From: BNXB01 sp031548005 | GTDB taxonomy: Bacteria > Bacteroidota > Bacteroidia > Bacteroidales > Azobacteroidaceae | Direction of reading: 5' to 3' | Length of the DNA: 64,000 bases | NCBI GenBank assembly: GCA_031548005.1 | Contig: JAVBRK010000024.1 | Location: 1 to 64,000 of the forward strand | Shown here: one piece after another, positions 26,675-34,327 of the stretch | Layout of the letters: every line of letters begins with the position of its first letter | Numbering within the stretch: position 1 is the first letter of the stretch | Notes under the pieces: model-generated | Told to the model about the DNA's origin: nothing | Database searches by the model: none | The model's input: only the letters and a program-made list of their open reading frames with translations | Made by a program: the position numbers and the translations under genes

Positions 26675-27493
26675 TTATTGTAGTTCCATCACCCGGATGT
26701 TGCGGAAGCAAACGCCATAGCCATGATCCTGCAACCCGATATATCCCGGTTTCTTACCGCATTCCAGCATCAGTTCATATGCTTCAGGACATTTTTCAGG
26801 ACTGTCGCTGAATTTACTGAACTTACTTTTGTCGACTAATGCCCTCCAAATCGGAGTTCCGAATTTATATTCGAGGATTTGCACGTCGTTCATGTAGTGG
26901 ACGACCCGGTTATTGTATACGGCGATCCGGGTTTTATTCCAGTTACCGTAGGGTTTTACTGGTTGCGGAACAGGAGGAATCATATCGTATACTGCTCCTG
27001 CCTGGCGGTTACCGTCTACGCCTTCCCAAGCATCCGGCATATTTTCGTTGTCCAGAAGTTGATATTCGGGACTGGAGTAATAGATCGGTTTCCCCTCAAT
27101 TTCCTGGGCAGTATAGAAAATTCCGCTGTTGCCGGCTTTATCGATTTTCCATTCGATTTCAAAAATAAAATTCTGGAGTTGTTGGTCGTAAATCAGGTCT
27201 CCGCCTTCCGGTTCGAGCGTGTTTTTGTTGTCACTGCCTTTGAATGTGATAACGCCTTCTTCCACGACCCATCCTCTGGGGGCCGATTTCATGCAGTAGC
27301 CCCGCCAACCGTCCAGGGTTTTTCCGTCAAAGATTGTGGCCCATGTTCCGTTTTCTGGGATACTGTCGCATGCATTGATTTGTTGAATGTGTGTGTGCGT
27401 CGTTGTTTCCATCGGTTTATTTTCTTTTTGGATGCAAGAAACGGCTAATAAAGAAACCAATCCTACAGCCATGCTCCGGTGCAGTTTTTTCAT
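26675..27493 (-). CDS. DUF1080 lipoprotein (3-keto-glycoside hydrolase/lyase family)
   Basis: 272 residues. Lipoprotein signal with lipobox AVSC. The DUF1080 (3-keto-disaccharide hydrolase, PF06439) core is present: WATIFDGKTLDGWRGY, FEIEWKIDKAGNSGIFY, SSPEYQLLDNENMPDA, KPYGNWNKTRIAVYNNRVVHYMNDVQILEY and GYIGLQDHG. The concanavalin-like fold has been linked to cleavage of glycosides that were first oxidised at C3. It follows a Tat-signal Gfo/Idh oxidoreductase by 46 bases, the expected partner. A second copy of the family is at 54819. Confidence 0.88.
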   Translation of the reverse strand: MKKLHRSMAVGLVSLLAVSCIQKENKPMETTTHTHIQQINACDSIPENGTWATIFDGKTLDGWRGYCMKSAPRGWVVEEGVITFKGSDNKNTLEPEGGDLIYDQQLQNFIFEIEWKIDKAGNSGIFYTAQEIEGKPIYYSSPEYQLLDNENMPDAWEGVDGNRQAGAVYDMIPPVPQPVKPYGNWNKTRIAVYNNRVVHYMNDVQILEYKFGTPIWRALVDKSKFSKFSDSPEKCPEAYELMLECGKKPGYIGLQDHGYGVCFRNIRVMELQ

Positions 27494-27538
27494 TTCAATT
27501 GTTTTTTAATTGTTGATAATTGTATTTTGTTCGGTACA

Positions 27539-29071
27539 TTAAAATTTCAATTCTTCCCAACCTTTCCGGTAGGTTCTTTTGATGAACTGGTTCGCCGGTT
27601 CGAAGTTGGTGATTTTCATATTAGCCCCATCCCATTGGTAGGTGATGTTCCTTCCCGGATAATTGTAGCTTTCCATTTCTCCGTAAACAACATCGTTTTT
27701 TCCTGCTTTCTCCCGGATATTATAGCATCTCAGCAGCAGATTACCCATCAATACTGTTTCCGTGAGGGGGCCGGCATAGCCTTCAAACGGAGATTCTACT
27801 TCTCCTTTTCCGTATCCTGCAATACAGGCGTCGATCCACGACCAGTAGTGACCGTCCTGTCCGCCCGGGATTCGTTTGTATTTTTCAGGGATGTTGAGGT
27901 CTTTAGCAAAACGGGGTTTCTTACTTCCGTCATTGACCCACAGCCGCGGATCGGAACCTCCCCATCCGCAGGAAACTTTTCCTTTGCTTCCTACGAATAC
28001 AGTCGCTCCTTCGATATCGTTCGGATCGAGGTCTCCCATGGTATGGGTCATGTCGGCATTCGGATCGATTTCATCGAACCGTTCGGGCATGATACCTCCG
28101 TCCATCCAGACTAAATCCAGATCCTTGCCGTTCTTTTGTTGGAATTTGAAGCGGATGGAACTGGCCACCGGACCACTTTCGGGGTAGTAAGCCTCTTTGA
28201 AAATTCCGTCGTAAACATTACTGACACTACAACTGACTTCAGAGGGGGAACCCAGCTCGAGTAGTTTGAAAGGAGGTCCGATGATGTGGCAACCCATATC
28301 GCCCAACGCTCCTGTTCCGAACTGCCACCACCCGCGCCAGTTGAAAGGAACCAGGTTCTCGATGTAATCGGTATATTCGGCGGTTCCCAGCCACAAATCC
28401 CAATTGAGGCCATTGGGGACAGATGCTTTTCCTGTGGGCCAGGGAATACCTTGCGGCCATACCGGACGGTTTGTCCAGCAATAGACTTTATGGATATCCC
28501 CTATCAGACCGGCTTCAAACCATTCGCGCATGGTTTTCATTCCGTCGCAGGAATTGCCCTGGTCTCCCATTTGGGTTACTACTTTATATTTCTTTGCTGC
28601 TTCGGTTAGTATGCGGGCTTCGTAGATGTCGTGCGATAGCGGTTTTTGCAAGTAAATATGCTTGCCCATGCGCATGGCGTTAAATGCCATGATGGCGTGA
28701 TTATGATCGGGAGTGGAGATGCATACGGCATCGAAATTCTTTCCTTCTTTGTCATACATGACCCGCCAGTCTTCGTAAAACGGCACTTTGGGATAAGCTT
28801 TCTTTGCATCGACCACTTGCCGTGCATCCACGTCGCACAAGGCGGAAACAACCGCATTCTTTTTCGGAGTTTTCATTAAAGTCGCCAGGTCTGCGGCTCC
28901 CATTCCTCCGCATCCTATTTTGGCAATATACAGTTTATCGCTGGGAGTAACGTGTCCCATACCGGATATAGTGTGATTCGGAAGAATTGTAAATGCTACT
29001 GTTCCGGCGGCAGCCATCCCGAGAAATTTTCTTCGGGATATTCCTGTTGGTTCCTGATTTGTTTTATTCAT
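27539..29071 (-). CDS. Exported Gfo/Idh/MocA-family oxidoreductase
   Basis: 510 residues. A twin-arginine signal (SRRKFLGMAAAG) covers residues 1-38. The Rossmann domain has IGCGGMGAADLATL, VSALCDVDARQV and CISTPDHNHAIMAFNAMRMGKHIYLQKPLSHD (the EKP-like Lys region), the C-terminal domain GCHIIGPPFKLLELG. Members of this subfamily, with their DUF1080 partners, are proposed to oxidise or reduce glycosides at C3 using tightly bound NAD(P). Tat export implies the cofactor is loaded before crossing the membrane. Part of a two-gene oxidoreductase/DUF1080 unit upstream of the second SusC/SusD pair. Confidence 0.9.
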   Translation of the reverse strand: MNKTNQEPTGISRRKFLGMAAAGTVAFTILPNHTISGMGHVTPSDKLYIAKIGCGGMGAADLATLMKTPKKNAVVSALCDVDARQVVDAKKAYPKVPFYEDWRVMYDKEGKNFDAVCISTPDHNHAIMAFNAMRMGKHIYLQKPLSHDIYEARILTEAAKKYKVVTQMGDQGNSCDGMKTMREWFEAGLIGDIHKVYCWTNRPVWPQGIPWPTGKASVPNGLNWDLWLGTAEYTDYIENLVPFNWRGWWQFGTGALGDMGCHIIGPPFKLLELGSPSEVSCSVSNVYDGIFKEAYYPESGPVASSIRFKFQQKNGKDLDLVWMDGGIMPERFDEIDPNADMTHTMGDLDPNDIEGATVFVGSKGKVSCGWGGSDPRLWVNDGSKKPRFAKDLNIPEKYKRIPGGQDGHYWSWIDACIAGYGKGEVESPFEGYAGPLTETVLMGNLLLRCYNIREKAGKNDVVYGEMESYNYPGRNITYQWDGANMKITNFEPANQFIKRTYRKGWEELKF

Positions 29072-29101
29072 AACTTTAGTATTTTAGGATTCTTGTTGAT
29101 G

Positions 29102-30001
29102 TTAATTCATTGTAAATGTGGAAATAACAGCCCTGTGGTCGGATGGGTAGTCATCGAAGCGGATATCGCTCAGCTTACTGTTTTCTCCTGCAATCTGTGA
29201 TTTTAAAGGATTTACATTTCCCCAATAGAAAACAAAATCGATACGATCCAGCACTTCCTGGTAGTTTTCTTTTTCGGGGAGGGGAGTCCAGGTGTGTCCT
29301 GGTTTTGTCATTTCATCGGGAAAAACAGTGCGATATGAATCTTTCATGCCTGCCTGATCCTGAAAAGCCCGGGTGGCGGGCCAGACTACCGGTATTTTGC
29401 ACAGTCCGGCCTCTGCGGCGCGGGGAGTCCAATCCAGACACGAAGGCTCATTGAAATCGCCGGTAAGAAATACGGGGTAACCTTCTTTTTGAGCCTCTTT
29501 AATGTCTTGAATGACAGCTAATACTTCATTTTTCCTGGTCTCCCAGGCCGATGTGACGGCTTCCGCAGCTGTAGAAAGAACAGGAGCACCGCAGTATTCA
29601 ATGCCATTCAACTGGTATGGCTCGTAAGGGCAATACTGTAAATGAATGTTGAACATCCATACGAAACGCTCTTTATCTAATTGGATCTTAACTCCATAGC
29701 CCAGGGAGGAAGTATCCGTAATGGCATGTTTGCTGATGGTGGTCGGACTATTTTGGGTCGAATAGGAGTACCAGCCGAGGCTGTCGGCAATGTGTACAGC
29801 AACATTTCTGTTATCACGGGAGGATTCCTGTATTCCGATGATATCGGCTCCGCTTTCTTGCAGCACTTTGGCTGTGGATTCGATCGATTTTCCACCGCCA
29901 ACCCAAATGTTGAAGCTCATGATACGAATTTCTTTGGTATGGTTGCAACTGGAAAATCCGAATAAAAGGAGTATCAGAATGAGGTTTGTTGTGTTTTTCA
30001 T
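29102..30001 (-). CDS. Secreted endonuclease/exonuclease/phosphatase-family lipoprotein
   Basis: 299 residues. Lipobox FSSC in the signal peptide. The complete EEP catalytic set is visible: IMSFNIWVGGG, GIQESS, NIHLQYCPYEPY, LTGDFNEPS, LDRIDFVFYWG and YPSDHRAVIS. Relatives include sphingomyelinases, inositol-phosphate phosphatases and nucleases, so the true substrate could be a phosphodiester of a lipid, polyol or nucleic acid. It follows the MttB-family gene by 12 bases. A choline-type phosphodiester substrate would connect it with quaternary-amine demethylation, but nothing in the sequence proves that. Confidence 0.85.
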   Translation of the reverse strand: MKNTTNLILILLLFGFSSCNHTKEIRIMSFNIWVGGGKSIESTAKVLQESGADIIGIQESSRDNRNVAVHIADSLGWYSYSTQNSPTTISKHAITDTSSLGYGVKIQLDKERFVWMFNIHLQYCPYEPYQLNGIEYCGAPVLSTAAEAVTSAWETRKNEVLAVIQDIKEAQKEGYPVFLTGDFNEPSCLDWTPRAAEAGLCKIPVVWPATRAFQDQAGMKDSYRTVFPDEMTKPGHTWTPLPEKENYQEVLDRIDFVFYWGNVNPLKSQIAGENSKLSDIRFDDYPSDHRAVISTFTMN

Positions 30002-30013
30002 GGGATTATTATT

Positions 30014-31414
30014 TTATGTTTTTGTGGACTCGTATTCTTTCCAGGCTTGCTCTGCAATTTCATCGAGAGCATTCAGTTTTGAACCGTCAATAACAGGGGG
30101 TGCCGACCGATAACCGGCTACTGCCTGAACGACATACTCGTGGGCATTGGCGAGGATATCTTTTTTACCCGAGGTTACCCATTGTTCCCAGGTATCTCTT
30201 TTGAAGAGATCCGATCGCCAGTAACTGTCGTACATATACTTCAGGGTATGCTCTTCGGCCATGAAGTTACCGCCGATACCGACTCTTTTGATCATATCCA
30301 GGCCAATCGATTCGTCGGTCACTTCGAATCCTTTCAGGATATAATTGTAATAATTGAGCCATTCGTTGTCGATGACTAATTGTTCGAAGCTAAATCCCTG
30401 GTCGGCTCCGACAATTCCCTGACAGCCAATGTCGGTACTTCCCGACAGGTGGGCCATAATGGCTGTAGCTCCTTTTTCAAATCCGCTTTGAAAATCGGGT
30501 AGCATGGCATCGGAAAGACCGGAATTAGTCAATGCCTCCAGTTCGTAGAATCGTGACATTTGCGCCAGCGCCATTCCCAGCAGGGCTTGATTGGGCGACC
30601 CGAAAGAACACAACATGGTACGCAGATCGATACTGTGGGCAAAGGCGCCATAATGGGACAGATTTTCTGTTAAAGCGCTGATCAGGAAAAGCGCTCCCAG
30701 CACTTCGGCATTGCTCAGTACCACGGTTCCCGCAATGCTCATAGGGGAGGTTGCTCCGGCCATCGGCAGCGGACCGCAACGCATCGGGTGTCCGTGTTTC
30801 GCATAAAGCAATCCGATCTCCAGGGTTTCTTTCTGGAATGTCAGCGGACTGATCGTTTCGAATAAATAAGTATGTTTCAGTCCCATCGCATCGGCCATCG
30901 GCAGGACATATTTGGCTGAGAAAGGAGTAAGGACATAAGTTCCTCCAGGTTTATTGGAGTAGGAGTAAATCATTTTGAAAGACTCGATCTCGGCCAGAGC
31001 GGAAGGGACATCGCTGGGGATGACTACCGAATTGGCGGCCCGGATGTAATCCAGTTTTTCCACCAACATAATTCCTTTAAGAATATCGTCTTTCAATCCC
31101 AGACGTCTTTCCTGTTTGATCAGATCGACCAGAAAAATCTGGGTCGAGATATCTCCCCGTAATTGTTGTGGTACAAAATCTTCCGGTTCTCTTCTTTTCT
31201 TGTTTTTTGCGATTGTTTTTTCTATCAGTGCTGCCGGGATCTTCAATACCTGTTCCTTCTTATCGACGGTGCATCCCAATCCGTGGCACAGATCTAAAAT
31301 TTCTTCGTTCGGGACTTTCATTCCGACTTGTTCCAGGATCCGGAGCGACCGGGAATGAATCATTTCTATTTCCGGTTGGCTGAGAACTTCTATTTTTGAA
31401 TTGATTTTTCGCAT
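30014..31414 (-). CDS. MttB-family (COG5598) non-pyrrolysine corrinoid-dependent methyltransferase
   Basis: 466 residues from the ATG at 31414 (MRKINSKIEVLSQPEIEMIH); a TTG nine bases upstream overlaps the nagB-like stop and is less likely. Family features: RSLRILEQVGMKVPNEEIL, GGTYVLTPFSAKYVLPMADAM, GHPMRCGPLPMAGATSPMS, AGTVVLSNAEVLGAL, HSIDLRTMLCSFGSPNQALLGMA and GADQGFSFEQLVIDNEW. There is no in-frame TAG, so unlike archaeal MttB it has no pyrrolysine. Known non-Pyl relatives (MtgB, MtpB, MtcB) transfer a methyl group from quaternary amines such as glycine betaine or carnitine to a corrinoid protein. The matching corrinoid protein is 19 kb upstream in the same run. Immediate neighbours are a NagB-like deaminase (5 bases), ROK kinase and MFS transporter. 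Confidence 0.88.
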   Translation of the reverse strand: MRKINSKIEVLSQPEIEMIHSRSLRILEQVGMKVPNEEILDLCHGLGCTVDKKEQVLKIPAALIEKTIAKNKKRREPEDFVPQQLRGDISTQIFLVDLIKQERRLGLKDDILKGIMLVEKLDYIRAANSVVIPSDVPSALAEIESFKMIYSYSNKPGGTYVLTPFSAKYVLPMADAMGLKHTYLFETISPLTFQKETLEIGLLYAKHGHPMRCGPLPMAGATSPMSIAGTVVLSNAEVLGALFLISALTENLSHYGAFAHSIDLRTMLCSFGSPNQALLGMALAQMSRFYELEALTNSGLSDAMLPDFQSGFEKGATAIMAHLSGSTDIGCQGIVGADQGFSFEQLVIDNEWLNYYNYILKGFEVTDESIGLDMIKRVGIGGNFMAEEHTLKYMYDSYWRSDLFKRDTWEQWVTSGKKDILANAHEYVVQAVAGYRSAPPVIDGSKLNALDEIAEQAWKEYESTKT

Positions 31415-31419
31415 TCCGA

Positions 31420-32154
31420 TCAATGGTTTGTTGTTAATTCCTGTGCCGCTTCCCGGTCGATATAAAGAGTAGCACGAGGATGCCTCCGCATCAGGGATGC
31501 TGGAACCTCATTCCCGATCGCTCCCTCTACGGTTTGTCGGATGATGGGCGCTTTTTTGGCGCCATTGGCAATCAGGATCACTTCCCCGGAATTCATGATT
31601 TGTTTCAACCCGAGGCTGATTCCTTTTGTCAGTAGCGTTTTTCCCGGGAAATATTTTTGTCCCACGACTTTGGTTACTTCATCCAGTTCGATTGAATGGG
31701 AATATAATTCTTCGCTCACTCCCGGCTCATTGAATCCTAAATGTCCGTTCATGCCGATACCCAGTACCACTAGGTCGATCCCTCCGAGTTTGGATACTTC
31801 TTCGTCTACCTGTTTACACGCACGGTCGAGGTTGTTGCTTCTGGCATCGAAATACGTAATCTGATCTGGGTGGATGCCGAGCGGAATAAAAAATTCGTTG
31901 TACATAAAATGCTGGCAACTGCCCTCATCCGAGATATCCATTCCGACCCATTCGTCTAACCCTACAAAATGACAGGAGGAAAAATCCACTACTCCGTCCT
32001 TGGCTTTTTTCACCAAGCAGCGGAGCAGACCGAGCGGACTATCGCCTGACGGAAAAGTGATCACTGCATTTTTTTTCTTTTTCACCAAATTTATGACGAC
32101 ATCCGCTACTTTTTCCGAAAGTTCCTGATAATTATCCGATATATCTATTTGCAT
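31420..32154 (-). CDS. Glucosamine-6-phosphate deaminase/isomerase homologue (NagB/SOL family)
   Basis: 244 residues. Sugar-phosphate loop FPSGDSPLGLL, the active-site region VGLDEWVGM and LGIGMNGHLGFNEPG, then LTKGISLGLKQIMNSGEVILIANG. The GIGxNGHxGFNEP form (Asn where E. coli NagB has Asp141) is also seen in Gram-positive NagB. The reaction for NagB is GlcN-6-P to fructose-6-P plus ammonia; other family members act on related phosphates. There is no NagA-type deacetylase nearby. It lies five bases upstream of the MttB-like gene and 37 bases downstream of a ROK kinase, suggesting phosphorylation followed by deamination of an amino sugar. Confidence 0.86.
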   Translation of the reverse strand: MQIDISDNYQELSEKVADVVINLVKKKKNAVITFPSGDSPLGLLRCLVKKAKDGVVDFSSCHFVGLDEWVGMDISDEGSCQHFMYNEFFIPLGIHPDQITYFDARSNNLDRACKQVDEEVSKLGGIDLVVLGIGMNGHLGFNEPGVSEELYSHSIELDEVTKVVGQKYFPGKTLLTKGISLGLKQIMNSGEVILIANGAKKAPIIRQTVEGAIGNEVPASLMRRHPRATLYIDREAAQELTTNH

Positions 32155-32191
32155 TGAATTTATTTTTTTAATGATTGATTTTTACATATTA

Positions 32192-33073
32192 TCAGTTTTC
32201 CCTGAAGCAGCACAGGGCGGCTCCGATCAGTCCGGCGTGATTTCCGGACAGAGCCTTACTTATGTGCACTTTTTCCAGGATATTTTCCGGGAGTATTTCC
32301 TCAAAAAACCGGTTCATCCCATCCTTAATTGCCGGAAATGCCTCGGATATTCCGCCGCCCAACACGATGTTGTATACATCGAATAACCAGAAGGCATGCA
32401 CGACAGCTCTTCCGAGTATTTGCCCGACCCGGTTCATGATCTTTGTTGCAAACGGATCGTTTTCATTGGCTCTCCGAATGATGTCGGGTACCGACAACGG
32501 GTTTGGGGCTGCCTCCGGATTAGCCATTTTTTGAATCCCGCTTACTCCGATCCGATCTTCCAGTCGTTCGTTGTTATCAGACAAAATTTCACCTAATTCC
32601 AGGGCATTGCCGTTACCTCCTTTGAAAAGTTCGTTATTCAGGATTAATCCACAACCGACGCCTGTTCCCAACGTGATCAGGAACATGCCGTTCCGGATTT
32701 TTTCCGGTTGTAATCGATACTCGCCGTAAGCAGCGGCATTGGAGTCGTTTTCAACAGAGATATACAAGTGAGGGAACTCCTTTTTGAGTGTGTCTTTCAA
32801 ATTCAGGTACTGTAAGCAGGGAATTGCCGGAATAAACAGAATTTTATTATTTTCCGAATCAATTGTTCCGGGAATCGCAATCCCGCAACTGGTGATTGTT
32901 CCGTCGTCGTACGACTTAATAAATTCTTTCAGTCTGCTGATAAAATCGCCGGATTGTATCCATTCCCGTGTTGGTATGGAACAGTGGTTTGTTGTTGTTC
33001 CATCTTCTGAGACCAATCCTGCTTTGATATTCGTTCCGCCGATATCGATTCCTAAGATCCGTTTATTTTTCAT
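32192..33073 (-). CDS. ROK-family sugar kinase
   Basis: 293 residues. N-terminal ATP motif GIDIGGTNIKAGLVSE, VENDSNAAAYGEY, the LGTGVGCGLILNNELFKG loop and VLGGGISEAFP near the end. No N-terminal HTH, so it is a kinase rather than a ROK repressor. The usual CxCGxxGCxE zinc motif is absent (GNALELGEILSDNNERLEDRIG in its place), as in some Bacteroidota ROK kinases. It probably phosphorylates a hexose or amino hexose brought in by the MFS transporter encoded five bases upstream, and passes it to the NagB-like enzyme downstream. Confidence 0.88.
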   Translation of the reverse strand: MKNKRILGIDIGGTNIKAGLVSEDGTTTNHCSIPTREWIQSGDFISRLKEFIKSYDDGTITSCGIAIPGTIDSENNKILFIPAIPCLQYLNLKDTLKKEFPHLYISVENDSNAAAYGEYRLQPEKIRNGMFLITLGTGVGCGLILNNELFKGGNGNALELGEILSDNNERLEDRIGVSGIQKMANPEAAPNPLSVPDIIRRANENDPFATKIMNRVGQILGRAVVHAFWLFDVYNIVLGGGISEAFPAIKDGMNRFFEEILPENILEKVHISKALSGNHAGLIGAALCCFREN

Positions 33074-33077
33074 TTTT

Positions 33078-34298
33078 TTATATTTTGTATCCGTTATCTG
33101 TTATTTCCTGAATGCTTTTTTGCTTGCCTGTTATATAAAATATCAATGCTGATAAAACAGTCAATGCTACGACTATTATTCCGTTAATTGCATATATGGA
33201 TTGCATGGAGATGCGTTCATATAATGCTCCTGTCCAGAGATTTCCGATAATCTGGCCTGCACCGTAATAGGCGGCCCAGAGTAAGGATTGCCCGGTGGCT
33301 CTCCAGTCAGGTTTGACTAAATAATTGGTGTATTCGACGATTGCAATCCACATCAACGCCCAGGAGATACCTTGGGTTAATTCGGCGATCAGCACCACTG
33401 CAGGAACATCGTTGATCGAGTAAATGAATAGCCGTATGGCGGTAATAATGAAAGTAAAAAGAATCGTTTTTTTCAGTCCCAGTTTTCTGAAAAAGAGAGG
33501 AGCTAGAAAGTAGAAGGGCAATTCCACTAATCCGTCAATGGTGAGCGCCATTCCGGCCATATAATCAGATCCTCCGATATCCTTCATGTATACCGTCAGG
33601 TAGTACCAGATCGAGGTTTGCGCAATGGATATGAAGACAATAACAAATAGAAAAACCAAAAATAACTTGTTCCCAATAATCGGTTTTAGGTCTTTAAATT
33701 CCATTTTCATGGATATCTTCGAATTCTTTTCTTCTTTTAGCCTGAATACGAAAGGAATACAGCATAATAGAAAAGCGGTAGCTGTCATGAAAATTGCCCG
33801 GGATGAGTGATATGTATTCACGATACTGGTGCCCTGTGCACCAATGCTTGCGCCTACTGCGCCCCAAAACCGGAGGTTGGCATAGCTCAGACTTGATTTC
33901 TCATTATCGACGTAATCCAGAGCCAACGTATCGAGCAAAGGTTGAATGGCTACGTAGAAAAAAGAACAGGCAATGGTACATACCGCTATCAGGGGCAATG
34001 AATGTCCAAAGAAATAGAATACAAGGAGTAGAAGGAGAGATAAAAATACGGTTATTTTAAAACAGGATATTCTTCCCGACCGGTCGGCCCTGATTCCCCA
34101 AAGCGGTTGTACCAACAACATGACTACCCAGATCAGACTGGAAATGACCCCAATCTGATAACCGCTGCAACCGGCATCTTTTAAAAATACGCTGAAGAAC
34201 GGTATCCAGGCAGCCCAGGCTGCATAGGTAAAGACATACAGGAATCGGAGATTACTGGTAGGACTTTTCAATACCTGCAAAAAACGTTGATATGTCAT
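33078..34298 (-). CDS. MFS sugar/nucleoside-type transporter
   Basis: 406 residues with twelve predicted transmembrane segments. The N-terminal half has AAWAAWIPFFSVFLKDAGCSGYQIGVISSL and LVQPLWGIRADRSGRIS (the MFS loop 2-3 signature), arranged like the LacY / NHS (MFS_1_like) group. It carries a small solute over the inner membrane; the adjacent ROK kinase (4-base gap) and glycosidases upstream suggest a mono- or disaccharide or modified sugar. Confidence 0.88.
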   Translation of the reverse strand: MTYQRFLQVLKSPTSNLRFLYVFTYAAWAAWIPFFSVFLKDAGCSGYQIGVISSLIWVVMLLVQPLWGIRADRSGRISCFKITVFLSLLLLLVFYFFGHSLPLIAVCTIACSFFYVAIQPLLDTLALDYVDNEKSSLSYANLRFWGAVGASIGAQGTSIVNTYHSSRAIFMTATAFLLCCIPFVFRLKEEKNSKISMKMEFKDLKPIIGNKLFLVFLFVIVFISIAQTSIWYYLTVYMKDIGGSDYMAGMALTIDGLVELPFYFLAPLFFRKLGLKKTILFTFIITAIRLFIYSINDVPAVVLIAELTQGISWALMWIAIVEYTNYLVKPDWRATGQSLLWAAYYGAGQIIGNLWTGALYERISMQSIYAINGIIVVALTVLSALIFYITGKQKSIQEITDNGYKI

Positions 34299-34327
34299 GC
34301 TGTGGTTTCCATTATAAGTTGTACGGG

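Noticed and set aside
30014..31414. Pyrrolysine-containing MttB
   Set aside because: The frame has no in-frame TAG and is continuous, so it belongs to the non-pyrrolysine branch.
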